Below, in pieces: positions 7,661-15,423 of a DNA stretch of 55,589 nt (within the stretch, counting starts at the first letter, position 1; every line of letters starts with the position of its first letter). Source of the DNA: an uncultured Alphaproteobacteria bacterium (GTDB lineage Bacteria > Pseudomonadota > Alphaproteobacteria > Rhizobiales > Beijerinckiaceae); the NCBI GenBank assembly GCA_937988775.1, contig CALKHP010000022.1, positions 1 to 55,589 of the forward strand. The letters run 5' to 3'. Position numbers and translations under genes: made by a program. Under the pieces are notes generated by a model. The model saw only the letters and a program-made list of their open reading frames with translations, did not search any database and was not told the DNA's origin.

Positions 7661-9070
7661 ATGACAGCAGCGAAGGATGTGCTGAAAGCCATCAAGGATA
7701 ACGACGTGAAATACGTCGACCTCCGCTTCACCGACCCGAAGGGCAAGTGGCAGCACGTCACGTTCGACATCAGCATGGTCGACGAGGATTTCTTCTCGGA
7801 AGGCCAGATGTTCGACGGTTCGTCGATCGCCGGCTGGAAGGCGATCAACGAGTCCGACATGCTGCTGATGCCCGATCCGGCCAGCGCCTGCATGGACCCG
7901 TTCTTCGCCGCCGCGACGATGTCGATCGTGTGCGACGTGCTCGATCCGATCACCGGCCAGTCCTATGAGCGCGACCCGCGCGGCATCGCCAAGCGCGCCG
8001 AGGCCTATGTCAAGGCGACCGGCGTCGGCGACACGGTGTATTTCGGCCCCGAGGCCGAGTTCTTCGTGTTCGACGACGTGAAATTCGCCGCCGATCCGTA
8101 TAATACCGGCTTCAAGCTCGACGCCGCCGAACTGCCGACCAACGGCATGACGGATTACGAAGGCGGCAATATGGGCCATCGCATTCCCGTCAAGGGCGGC
8201 TATTTCCCGGTGCCGCCGCTCGACATGACGCAGGATATGCGCGGCGAGATGCTGGCCGCCATGGCCTCGATGGGCGCCGTGGTCGAGAAGCACCACCACG
8301 AGGTCGCCTCCGCCCAGCATGAGCTTGGCCTCAAGTTCGGCACGCTGACCACGATGGCCGATCACACGCAAATCTACAAATACTGCATCCACAACGTCGC
8401 CCAGAGCTACGGCAAGACCGCGACCTTCATGCCCAAGCCCGTCTATGGCGATAACGGCTCCGGCATGCATGTCCACCAGTCGATCTGGAAGAGCGGCAAG
8501 CCGGTGATGGCCGGCGACAAATACGCTGGCCTTTCAGACACTTGCCTGTATTACATCGGCGGCATCATCAAGCACGCCAAGGCGCTGAACGCCTTCACCA
8601 ACCCGACCACCAACAGCTACAAACGGCTGGTGCCGGGCTATGAGGCCCCCGTGCTGCTCGCCTATTCGGCGCGCAACCGCTCAGCGTCCTGCCGTATTCC
8701 GTGGACCAACAACCCGAAGGCCAAGCGGCTCGAGGTGCGCTTCCCTGATCCGATGGCGAACCCCTATCTCGCCTTCGCGGCCATGCTGATGGCCGGGCTC
8801 GACGGCATCGCCAACAAGCTCCATCCGGGCGAGGCGATGGACAAGGATCTCTACGACCTGCCGCCGCGCGAGTTGAAGAAGATCCCGACCGTGTGCGGCT
8901 CCCTGCGCGAGGCGTTGTCCTGCCTCGACAAGGACCGCGCCTTCCTCAAGGCCGGCGGCGTGTTCTCCGACGACATGATCGACTCCTATATCGAGCTGAA
9001 GATGCAGGACGTCATCCGCTTCGACATGACGCCGCATCCGGTCGAATTCGCGATGTATTATTCGCTCTGA
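7661..9070 (+). CDS. glnA: Glutamine synthetase type I
   Basis: ATP-dependent ligation of ammonia to glutamate; a 469-residue GSI-beta enzyme forming dodecamers. Visible motifs include FDGSSIAGW, FGPEAEFFVFD and NGSGMHVHQS. Others are AFTNPTTNSYKRLVPGYEAP and RSASCRIP. The adenylylation site is Tyr398 in KDLYDLPPRE, so activity should be controlled through PII. It shares an operon with glnB and ends in a strong terminator. Confidence 0.98.
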   Translation: MTAAKDVLKAIKDNDVKYVDLRFTDPKGKWQHVTFDISMVDEDFFSEGQMFDGSSIAGWKAINESDMLLMPDPASACMDPFFAAATMSIVCDVLDPITGQSYERDPRGIAKRAEAYVKATGVGDTVYFGPEAEFFVFDDVKFAADPYNTGFKLDAAELPTNGMTDYEGGNMGHRIPVKGGYFPVPPLDMTQDMRGEMLAAMASMGAVVEKHHHEVASAQHELGLKFGTLTTMADHTQIYKYCIHNVAQSYGKTATFMPKPVYGDNGSGMHVHQSIWKSGKPVMAGDKYAGLSDTCLYYIGGIIKHAKALNAFTNPTTNSYKRLVPGYEAPVLLAYSARNRSASCRIPWTNNPKAKRLEVRFPDPMANPYLAFAAMLMAGLDGIANKLHPGEAMDKDLYDLPPRELKKIPTVCGSLREALSCLDKDRAFLKAGGVFSDDMIDSYIELKMQDVIRFDMTPHPVEFAMYYSL

Positions 9071-9092
9071 TCCGACGATCGGACGGCAACAG

Positions 9093-9119
9093 CGGGGCGC
9101 CTCGGCGCCCCGTTTTTGT
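9093..9119 (+). terminator. Rho-independent terminator after glnA
   Basis: The stem CGGGGCGC/GCGCCCCG with loop CTCG is followed at once by TTTTTGTT. It starts 22 bp after the glnA stop. Confidence 0.9.
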
Positions 9120-9439
9120 TTTCGATGGGATGGCGCAGCGCCTACCGCTGGATGCCGGGTCAAGCCCGGCAAAAGACCGTCGTGTTTCCTCCAGCCTCTT
9201 GTCCCGGCCTTGAGCCGGGACCCAGCCGTGACGGCTGACGGGCAACAACGAATCCAAATCACTTCCGTTCTAGCTTCACCTCATCCTGAGCCTGTCGAAG
9301 GATGGTCTAGCCTGACGTCGGACTCAGCATGAGGTGGAGTCGGGGCTGCCTGCCCGAGCCACGTCGACCGGAAATCAATCGCCTGCGCCTCTGGATTCCC
9401 GCCTGCGCGGGAATGACATGGGCGCGGTGTCACCGTCTC
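9120..9439. repeat. Palindrome-rich intergenic region between glnA and parE
   Basis: This gap (about 370 bp with the terminator) holds no credible gene but a row of small perfect palindromes. They are TGCCGGG-tcaag-CCCGGCA (9153-9171), GTCCCGGC-cttga-GCCGGGAC (9201-9221), CAGCCGT-g-ACGGCTG (9223-9237), a CATCCT/AGGATG arm pair (9282-9304) and ATTCCCGC-ctgc-GCGGGAAT (9395-9414). They resemble short extragenic palindromes common in alphaproteobacteria. The last sits near the parE 3' end and could also terminate it. Confidence 0.6.
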
Positions 9440-11545
9440 TCAGGTCACGTCGATCAGTTCGCCAGCAAAACTCGCCCGCTCCTGGATGAAGGCGAAGCGC
9501 AGTTCGGGCTTGTTGCCCATCAGCCGCTCGACGCAATCGGCGGTTTCTTCCCTGTCGTCCTGCACCACCCGAACCTGAAGCAGCGTGCGCTTCGTCGGGT
9601 CCATCGTGGTCTCCTTGAGCTGCGCCGGCATCATCTCGCCGAGGCCCTTGAAGCGCCCGATCTCGACCTTGCCGCGCCCGCCGAAGGTGGTGCGCAGCAA
9701 CTCCTCGCGATGGGCATCGTCGCGCGCATAGGCCGATTTCGTGCCCTGCGTCAGCCGGTACAGCGGCGGAATGGCGAGGTAGAGATGGCCCTTGTCGATC
9801 AGCTTCGGCATCTGCCGGTAGAAGAAGGTGATCAGGAGCGAGGCGATATGCGCGCCGTCGACGTCGGCGTCGGTCATGATGATGATCTTCTCGTAGCGCA
9901 GATCGTCGCCACGGAAATGACTGCCCGTGCCGCAGCCGAGCGCCAGCGTCAGGTCGGTCAGCTGCTGGTTGGCGGCAAGCTTGTCGCGCCCGGCATTGGC
10001 GACGTTGAGGATTTTGCCGCGCAGCGGCAGCACGGCCTGCGTCTTTCGGTCGCGCGCCTGCTTGGCCGAGCCGCCGGCCGAATCGCCCTCGACGATGAAC
10101 AGTTCCGAGCCTTGCGCCTGCGTGTTGGAGCAATCTGCGAGCTTGCCGGGTAGCCTGAGTTTTCGCGTCGGCGTCTTGCGCGACATCTCCTTTTCCGCGC
10201 GCCGGCGCAGGCGGTCCTCGGAGCGGTCGATGACGAAATCGAGCAGCTTCGCCGCCTGATGCGGCGCCGCCGCGAGCCAGTGGTCGAATGCGTCGCGGAT
10301 CAGGTTCTCGACGATGCGGCTCGCCTCGACGGTCGCCAGCTTGTCCTTGGTCTGGCCGACGAATTCCGGCTCGCGGATGAACACCGACAGCATGGCGCCG
10401 GCCGCCAGCATGATGTCCTCGGTGGTGATGTCTTTGGCGCGTTTGGCGTGGCCGATGCGCTCGGCGTGATCCTTGAGTCCGCGCAGCAGCGCGACGCGCA
10501 GGCCGCTTTCATGCGTGCCGCCATCCGGCGTCGGGATGGTGTTGCAGTAGGAATGGACGAAGCCGTCATCTTCCTGGAACCAGGCGATCGCCCACTCACA
10601 GGCGCCATGGGAGCCGGTCTTCTCGGTCTTGCCGGCGAATACCTGCTCGGCGACCAGCACCTTGCCGTCGGCCTCGCGCGCCAGATAATCCTTCAGCCCG
10701 CCCGGAAACCGGAAGCTCGCCGATGGCGGCACGTTGTCATCCGGGCCGATCAGCGACGGGTGGCAGGTCCAGCGCACCTCGACGCCACCGAACAGATAAG
10801 CCTTCGAGCGCGTCATCTTGAACAGGCGCCGGGGCGAGAAGCGCATGGTTTCGCCAAAAATCTGCGCATCCGGGTGGAAGCGGATCTTCGTGCCGCGCCG
10901 GTTCTGCGTCTTGCCGAGATGCTCGATCGGCCCCTGCGGCACGCCGCGCGAAAAGCTCTGGCGGTAGAGCTGCTGGCCGCGCGCCACCTCGACCTCGAGC
11001 ACGTCGGAGAGCGCATTGACCACCGAGACGCCGACGCCATGCAGGCCGCCTGAGGTCTCGTAGACCTTGGAATCGAATTTGCCGCCGGCATGCAGCGTGC
11101 ACATGATCACTTCGACCGTCGACTTGGTCGGGAATTTCGGGTGCGGCTCGACCGGAATGCCGCGCCCGTTATCGGTGACGCTGACGAAGCCGCCCTCCTC
11201 CACCGCGACATCGATGAAGGTCGCGTGGCCGGCTACCGCCTCGTCCATGGCGTTGTCGATCACCTCGGCGAACAGGTGATGCAGCGCGCGCTCGTCGGTG
11301 CCGCCAATATACATGCCGGGCCGGCGCCTGACCGGCTCCAGCCCTTCGAGCACCTCGATCGCATCAGCGTTATAGGCCGCTTCCGCGCCGGAACTGGCCG
11401 CCTGCGGCAGCTTGGCAACGGCAGGCTTCACCGTCTTGACGGCGGCAGGCGGCGGCGCGGCGGACACCTTCTCGCCGACGATATCCCGCGCTGCCTTCTC
11501 GAGTGCCCCGAACAAATCCCTTGCTTGACCCGCCTTTGCCGGCAT
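9440..11545 (-). CDS. parE: DNA topoisomerase IV subunit B
   Basis: ATPase subunit of the type II topoisomerase that decatenates daughter chromosomes; 701 residues. The GHKL ATPase motifs are EVIDNAMDEAV, DNGRGIP and GGLHGVGVSVVNALS. The Toprim motifs are EGDSAGGSAKQARDRKTQA and DADVDGAHI. The N-terminal low-complexity extension of about 55 residues and the absence of the long GyrB insert favour ParE over GyrB. parC is not in the window. Confidence 0.95.
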   Translation of the reverse strand: MPAKAGQARDLFGALEKAARDIVGEKVSAAPPPAAVKTVKPAVAKLPQAASSGAEAAYNADAIEVLEGLEPVRRRPGMYIGGTDERALHHLFAEVIDNAMDEAVAGHATFIDVAVEEGGFVSVTDNGRGIPVEPHPKFPTKSTVEVIMCTLHAGGKFDSKVYETSGGLHGVGVSVVNALSDVLEVEVARGQQLYRQSFSRGVPQGPIEHLGKTQNRRGTKIRFHPDAQIFGETMRFSPRRLFKMTRSKAYLFGGVEVRWTCHPSLIGPDDNVPPSASFRFPGGLKDYLAREADGKVLVAEQVFAGKTEKTGSHGACEWAIAWFQEDDGFVHSYCNTIPTPDGGTHESGLRVALLRGLKDHAERIGHAKRAKDITTEDIMLAAGAMLSVFIREPEFVGQTKDKLATVEASRIVENLIRDAFDHWLAAAPHQAAKLLDFVIDRSEDRLRRRAEKEMSRKTPTRKLRLPGKLADCSNTQAQGSELFIVEGDSAGGSAKQARDRKTQAVLPLRGKILNVANAGRDKLAANQQLTDLTLALGCGTGSHFRGDDLRYEKIIIMTDADVDGAHIASLLITFFYRQMPKLIDKGHLYLAIPPLYRLTQGTKSAYARDDAHREELLRTTFGGRGKVEIGRFKGLGEMMPAQLKETTMDPTKRTLLQVRVVQDDREETADCVERLMGNKPELRFAFIQERASFAGELIDVT

Positions 11546-11699
11546 CCGCCCCTCAATTCCAAACTGATTCGCTAATCCTGCCTATTATGCCACAGCGCCC
11601 GCACCTTTCGAATGCGGCATCAGCGTGGCGTCGAAATCGCGGTGCAGAAATTGCGATACACCACGGCAAATCGATGGCGTGGCATGCGCGAGCCGGCTC

Positions 11700-12602
11700 T
11701 CAGCCATCCGGCGTCGCCCGTCCGAGCACGAGCAGGACGCCGCCGAGCGTCAGCGCCAGCGCCGCGATCTGGCGCAGGCCGAACGGCTCGCCGAGGATCG
11801 GCACCGCCGACAGCACGCCAACCAGCGGCACGATCAGCGTGCCGGTGGCGGCAACCGTCGGCGACAGGCCGCGCACGGCCGCGAACCAACTCAGGTAGCA
11901 GATACCCATCGGGACAAGACACATATAAAGCCACAGCGCCGCGCCCATGCCGGTTACCGCGCCGAGCGTGGTCTTTTCCCAGAAGGCGCTGAGCACCAGC
12001 ATCGGCAGGCAACCGAGCCCGACCTGCCACGCCGTCATGGCGATCGGCGGCAGCGGCAGCGGCTTGCGCAGCGTCACGGTGCCGAGCGCGAACAGCACCG
12101 ATGCGGCGAGCGCCAGCGCCACGCCAACCATTTCATTCGGGCCGAGGCTGAAATTCTCGCCGCCGAGCAGCAGCACCACGCCCGAAAAGCTCAATGCCAG
12201 CGCGAAGACCGAGCGCCCCCGTGGACGCTCGCCAAGCAACGGCCACGCCAGCAGCATCGCCCAGATCGGCATGGTGTAGATCAGCAGCGCACCTTGCGCG
12301 ACCGGCAGCCGCGCCACGGCGAGCGTGGAGAAGCCCATCCAGGCGAAGACATTGGTGAAGCTCGCCCAGCCGAGCATGAGCCACAGTTTGCGCGGCACAT
12401 GCAGGCTCTCGCCAGCCAGATGCGCATAGGCCGCGAGCAGAAAAGCCGCGGCGATGCCGGCCGTGCCGCGCAGGAACAGCGGCGGCAATTCGAGCAGCAG
12501 CAGCTTCACGACCGGCCAGTTCAGGCCCCAGCCCACTGTCGCGACCGCCAGGCTGAGAAAGCTGGCGGATTTCGAGAAACGGGGCGAGGTGACGGAAATC
12601 AT
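11700..12602 (-). CDS. EamA-family (DMT superfamily) transporter
   Basis: An inner-membrane protein of 300 residues with about ten hydrophobic segments arranged as two EamA repeats. The first contains GWGLNWPVVKLLL and the second begins around GPNEMVGVALALAAS. Members export amino acids or other metabolites. The substrate cannot be read from sequence. It stands alone, about 155 bp from the parE 5' end on one side and next to a structured repeat on the other. Confidence 0.9.
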   Translation of the reverse strand: MISVTSPRFSKSASFLSLAVATVGWGLNWPVVKLLLLELPPLFLRGTAGIAAAFLLAAYAHLAGESLHVPRKLWLMLGWASFTNVFAWMGFSTLAVARLPVAQGALLIYTMPIWAMLLAWPLLGERPRGRSVFALALSFSGVVLLLGGENFSLGPNEMVGVALALAASVLFALGTVTLRKPLPLPPIAMTAWQVGLGCLPMLVLSAFWEKTTLGAVTGMGAALWLYMCLVPMGICYLSWFAAVRGLSPTVAATGTLIVPLVGVLSAVPILGEPFGLRQIAALALTLGGVLLVLGRATPDG

Positions 12603-12687
12603 TGCGCGCCTGCATGATCCGCCGGCCCCGCCCCGTCAAGCGACGGCGCTCGCGCGGGCTACGAAATGACTAGTATCGGCATGCGTC

Positions 12688-12795
12688 TTTCACATCGGGA
12701 TGGGCCGGATAAACCGGCCCATGACGGCGAAGAAGAAGGTACACACATGTCAGCCGTCATCGGCCGGCTCGACCGGCCGATCCCGATCGGTGAAG
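12688..12795 (+). repeat. Cloverleaf repeat, copy 1
   Basis: Four-way-junction palindrome. The outer stem ATCGGGAT/ATCCCGAT is at 12694-12701 and 12780-12787, with about six more outer pairs after a CG bulge. Hairpin 1 is GGGCCGG-ataaa-CCGGCCC (12702-12720). The middle stem ATGACGGC/GCCGTCAT (12721-12728, 12753-12760) encloses a 24-nt loop. Hairpin 2 is CGGCCGG-ctcga-CCGGCCG (12761-12779). The same architecture recurs at 19746-19843 and 28061-28169. It lies between the EamA gene 5' end and the DUF1428 gene 3' end. Confidence 0.85.
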
Positions 12796-12886
12796 TGCTT
12801 CGGCCGGCCATCAGATGCCGCCTCAACGCCGGGTCAAGGCGCACCCAGTGTCATTCTCGCGCAGGCGGGAAGCCACGAACCGAAGC

Positions 12887-13240
12887 TCAAAGCTCCAGGA
12901 ACGGCTTGAACCCACCATAGATCATGCGCTTGCCATCGAACGGCATGCTCGCCATCTCGGCCTTCAGGCGCGGGTCGGCCATCACCTTGGCATTGACCGC
13001 ATCGCGCGCTTCCCGCGATTCATAGGTGATCCACGAGAAGGCGACCGTCTCGTTCTCGTTCACCTGCACGGCGCGCGGGAAAGATGTCACCTCGCCATAC
13101 GGCACATCATCGGCGAGGCATTCGACATAGCTCAGCGCGCCATGCTCCTTCCAGATTTCCCCGGCCTGGCGCGCCAGCGTGCGATAGGCCTCAACCTTGT
13201 CCTTGGGCACGGGAACGATGAATCCATCGACGTAAGGCAT
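12887..13240 (-). CDS. DUF1428 family protein
   Basis: A 117-residue protein whose start MPYVDGFIVPVPKDK and end KRMIYGGFKPF match the DUF1428 (YbaA-like) family. This family has a ferredoxin-like alpha/beta-barrel dimer fold and no established function. Its start lies two bases beyond the stop codon of the upstream GST gene, so the two are probably one operon. This family is often found near GST, glyoxalase-like or HxlR genes, which fits here. Confidence 0.9.
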   Translation of the reverse strand: MPYVDGFIVPVPKDKVEAYRTLARQAGEIWKEHGALSYVECLADDVPYGEVTSFPRAVQVNENETVAFSWITYESREARDAVNAKVMADPRLKAEMASMPFDGKRMIYGGFKPFLEL

Positions 13241-13241
13241 G

Positions 13242-13919
13242 TCACATTCCTCCGGTTGATGCGTTCTCGGTGCGCTCGCGCGGCACCATATGCAGGAACG
13301 GCCGCGCCTTCTCGAGCGCGCGAGCGTAGGACGGCCGCTGCTTCAGCCGTTCGAAATAGGCTCCAAGTGCCGGATAGCCCGTCTCGAAAGGCACCAGCAT
13401 GCTGGCAAAGAAAAGCGGCGGCGCCGCGGCACAATCGGCCATGGTGAAATCTTCGCCCGCCATCCATGCCCGGTCTTTCAACCGCGCGTCGAGCATGCCG
13501 TAGGCGAGTCCGAGACGCGCCTTCGCCTCCTTCACCCCGAACGGGTCCCCCTCGCGCGGCGGACGTAGGCGATCGCCGACGATCTTCTGCATCGGCCCGT
13601 GAACGTAGAGATCAAGGAACCGGTCCTGCAGCCGAACCTGCAGCGCTTCGGCCGGATCGGCCGGGATCATCCTCGGTTGCGCACACAGCCCATCGAGATA
13701 TTCGATGATGATGCTGGATTCCGGCACGGTGCGGCCATGCGCTTCATCGCGCAGCACCGGAAACTTGCCGACCGGCCACAGCGCCAGCAATGCGGCCCGC
13801 TCCGCCTCGTTGCCGAGATCGACCGCGCGCTTCTCGAAGGCCAAGTCCTTTTCGTAAAGCGCAATCAGCACCTTGTGGCAGTAGGATGAGAGCGGGTGGA
13901 AATACAGCGTCAACGCCAT
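13242..13919 (-). CDS. Glutathione S-transferase family protein
   Basis: A 225-residue cytosolic GST. The N-terminal thioredoxin-like domain begins LTLYFHPLSSYCHKVLIAL, with a Ser-x-x-Cys-like active-site turn. It contains the glutathione-binding segment VPESSIIIEYLDG near residues 65-77. The all-helical C-terminal domain follows, with WMAGEDFTMADCAA. The likely role is conjugation or detoxification, substrate unknown. The ATG at 13919 has a GGAG six bases upstream and is preferred to the one at 13925. Confidence 0.92.
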   Translation of the reverse strand: MALTLYFHPLSSYCHKVLIALYEKDLAFEKRAVDLGNEAERAALLALWPVGKFPVLRDEAHGRTVPESSIIIEYLDGLCAQPRMIPADPAEALQVRLQDRFLDLYVHGPMQKIVGDRLRPPREGDPFGVKEAKARLGLAYGMLDARLKDRAWMAGEDFTMADCAAAPPLFFASMLVPFETGYPALGAYFERLKQRPSYARALEKARPFLHMVPRERTENASTGGM

Positions 13920-13928
13920 GGCCATCTC

Positions 13929-14474
13929 CTATCGTGCTGTGTAGCGGGCGATCACGACGCCGCTGGATAACGCCCTCGCCTCAAGCAGGCGGAGCCGCGT
14001 TCGCGCCGCGTGCCGGAACAGGCGCGTGCCCGCTCCAAGCAGGACCGGCGCGATGCCGAGACGGTATTCGTCGATCAGATCGTGGGGGGCGAGACTGCTG
14101 GCGAGATCAGCACTGCCGAACAGGAACAGGTCCTTGTCCGCCTCACGCTTCAGCCGGGAGACCGTGCCGGCAAGGTCGGCGCCATCATGCATCACGGTAT
14201 TGTGCCACGGCGAGGCCGTCAGCCTCCGCGAGAACACATGCTTCGGCAACTCGTTCATGAAATCGGCGACAGGGCCGGTTTCTTGCGGCCAATAGCCGTG
14301 CATCAATTCGTAGGTCACCCGCCCGAACACAAGGGCGCCCGCCGCCCTGCCCTGCTCGATCGACAACGCCTCGAGTTCGTCGCCCCACACGTCGTTGTGC
14401 CAGGAAATGTCATGCTCCGGCCCTTCGAAGTAGCCATCGAGCGACATCAGGTTCCACATGATCAGTCTTGCCAT
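13929..14474 (-). CDS. Dihydrofolate-reductase-family (RibD C-terminal-like) protein
   Basis: A 181-residue protein of the RibD C-terminal/dihydrofolate-reductase fold, starting MARLIMWNLMSLDGYFEG with the conserved SLDGY motif. It also carries LVFGRVTYELM and FLFGSADLASSL. These proteins are predicted NADPH-dependent reductases of unknown substrate. It is divergent from an HxlR regulator whose probable operators lie in the shared promoter. The frame extends upstream into that promoter, so the start was placed at the first methionine of the conserved region. Confidence 0.88.
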   Translation of the reverse strand: MARLIMWNLMSLDGYFEGPEHDISWHNDVWGDELEALSIEQGRAAGALVFGRVTYELMHGYWPQETGPVADFMNELPKHVFSRRLTASPWHNTVMHDGADLAGTVSRLKREADKDLFLFGSADLASSLAPHDLIDEYRLGIAPVLLGAGTRLFRHAARTRLRLLEARALSSGVVIARYTAR

Positions 14475-14498
14475 GCGCGCCTCCATCCGATTGTATTT

Positions 14499-14512
14499 TG
14501 CAACTGGTTGCA
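14499..14512. promoter_or_regulatory. Candidate HxlR operator 1
   Basis: TGCAAC-tg-GTTGCA is a perfect inverted repeat in the 94-bp space between the divergent reductase and hxlR-type genes. A related sequence follows 37 bp downstream. Confidence 0.55.
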
Positions 14513-14535
14513 CGCTAGCAATAGAAATCTTACAT

Positions 14536-14549
14536 TGCAACCGGTTTTT
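14536..14549. promoter_or_regulatory. Candidate HxlR operator 2
   Basis: TGCAACCGGTTTTT repeats the TGCAAC half-site of operator 1 and contains the palindrome AACCGGTT. It lies 19 bp before the regulator start, so binding here would allow autorepression. Confidence 0.5.
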
Positions 14550-14568
14550 GTTTTCACAAGGACACATC

Positions 14569-15081
14569 ATGGATGACGCTCACCGCTCCGGCTGCCCGAT
14601 CAACCTCACGCTCGAGGTCGTCGGCGACAAATGGAGCCTGCTGGTCATTCGCGACATTATTTTCGGCAATCGGCGGCACTTTCGCGAATTGCTGACCCAT
14701 TCGGAGGAGCGCATCTCCTCCAACATCCTCGCCGACCGCCTGAAAACCCTGCTCGATCAAGGCATCCTGACGCGGGCGGACGATCCGACCCACAAGCAGA
14801 AGGCGATCTACAGCCTGACCGAAAAAGGCATCGAGCTGCTGCCCGTGCTGGCGCAAATGGCGGTTTGGGGGCTGAAATACCTGCCCGTCAGCGAAGAACT
14901 CGGCATCCGCGCCCAATTGCTCGACAAGGGCGGGCCGGAGCTTTGGGCCGAGTTCATGGACGAGTTGCGGGCAAGCCATCTTGGCCAGCCGCGCCGCCTG
15001 CCGCCCCATCCGGATGGCTCGGTCGGCGAAAGGCTCCAGCGCGCCTATCGCGCGGTATTGGCAAGGCGCGCCGCACGCTGA
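14569..15081 (+). CDS. HxlR-family winged-helix transcriptional regulator
   Basis: A 170-residue DNA-binding protein. The N-terminus CPINLTLEVVGDKWSLLVIR is the hallmark HxlR winged-helix start, with the single Cys that in some members senses electrophiles or oxidants. RISSNILADRLKTL is the recognition helix. It is divergent from the DHFR-like gene with paired TGCAAC sites between them, so it probably controls that gene, and perhaps the GST and DUF1428 genes beyond. The start was set at the ATG before DDAHRSGCP, not the longer open frame. Confidence 0.93.
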   Translation: MDDAHRSGCPINLTLEVVGDKWSLLVIRDIIFGNRRHFRELLTHSEERISSNILADRLKTLLDQGILTRADDPTHKQKAIYSLTEKGIELLPVLAQMAVWGLKYLPVSEELGIRAQLLDKGGPELWAEFMDELRASHLGQPRRLPPHPDGSVGERLQRAYRAVLARRAAR

Positions 15082-15171
15082 AAGCGCAAATCGGCCCGCG
15101 AGGGAACCAAACATTAACCACGCGCGTCGTGCACTGTAGGTCCGTCCAGAAGCCGCAGCAGGAGCCCGACG

Positions 15172-15345
15172 ATGATCCGCAAGACCACCATGCCGATCGA
15201 GATTTGCGCGGCCGCCGCCGGCGCGGCTTTCGGTCACGAGCACAATGAGGATGGCCGGCTCGGCAACGGCCTGCGTGCGGCCGGGCGCTTCGCCATGGCG
15301 GTCGCCGCTCTCGCCGCGATCTACGCCGGCTTCATGCTATTCTGA
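15172..15345 (+). CDS. Small predicted membrane protein (57 aa)
   Basis: Short ORF preceded by AGGAG eight bases before the ATG. The protein starts MIRKTTMPIEICAAAAGAAF. It has a charged middle (GHEHNEDGRLGNGLR) and ends in a hydrophobic helix (FAMAVAALAAIYAGFMLF), consistent with a C-terminal membrane anchor. I do not recognise a family. A strong hairpin terminator follows 20 bp later. Good codon use and the ribosome site support it. Confidence 0.55.
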   Translation: MIRKTTMPIEICAAAAGAAFGHEHNEDGRLGNGLRAAGRFAMAVAALAAIYAGFMLF

Positions 15346-15365
15346 GCCGACATGGCAAAGGAAAA

Positions 15366-15395
15366 CCGCCCGCGAACCATTCCGCGGGCGGCGTT
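15366..15395. terminator. Bidirectional terminator hairpin
   Basis: A perfect 9-bp stem, CCGCCCGCG/CGCGGGCGG, has an 8-nt loop. It is flanked by GTTTG on the plus side and by TTTTCCTTT on the minus side. It serves the small membrane-protein gene and the convergent LTxxQ-like gene. Confidence 0.75.
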
Positions 15396-15423
15396 TGATC
15401 AGGGCAAAGCCTGCCCGCCTGCC

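Noticed and set aside
10259..11053. A 264-codon plus-strand ORF inside parE, and similar long antisense frames in suf, glnA and cox genes
   Set aside because: Low-complexity His/Arg/Gln/Asp-rich translations antisense to well-identified genes; typical GC-rich shadows.
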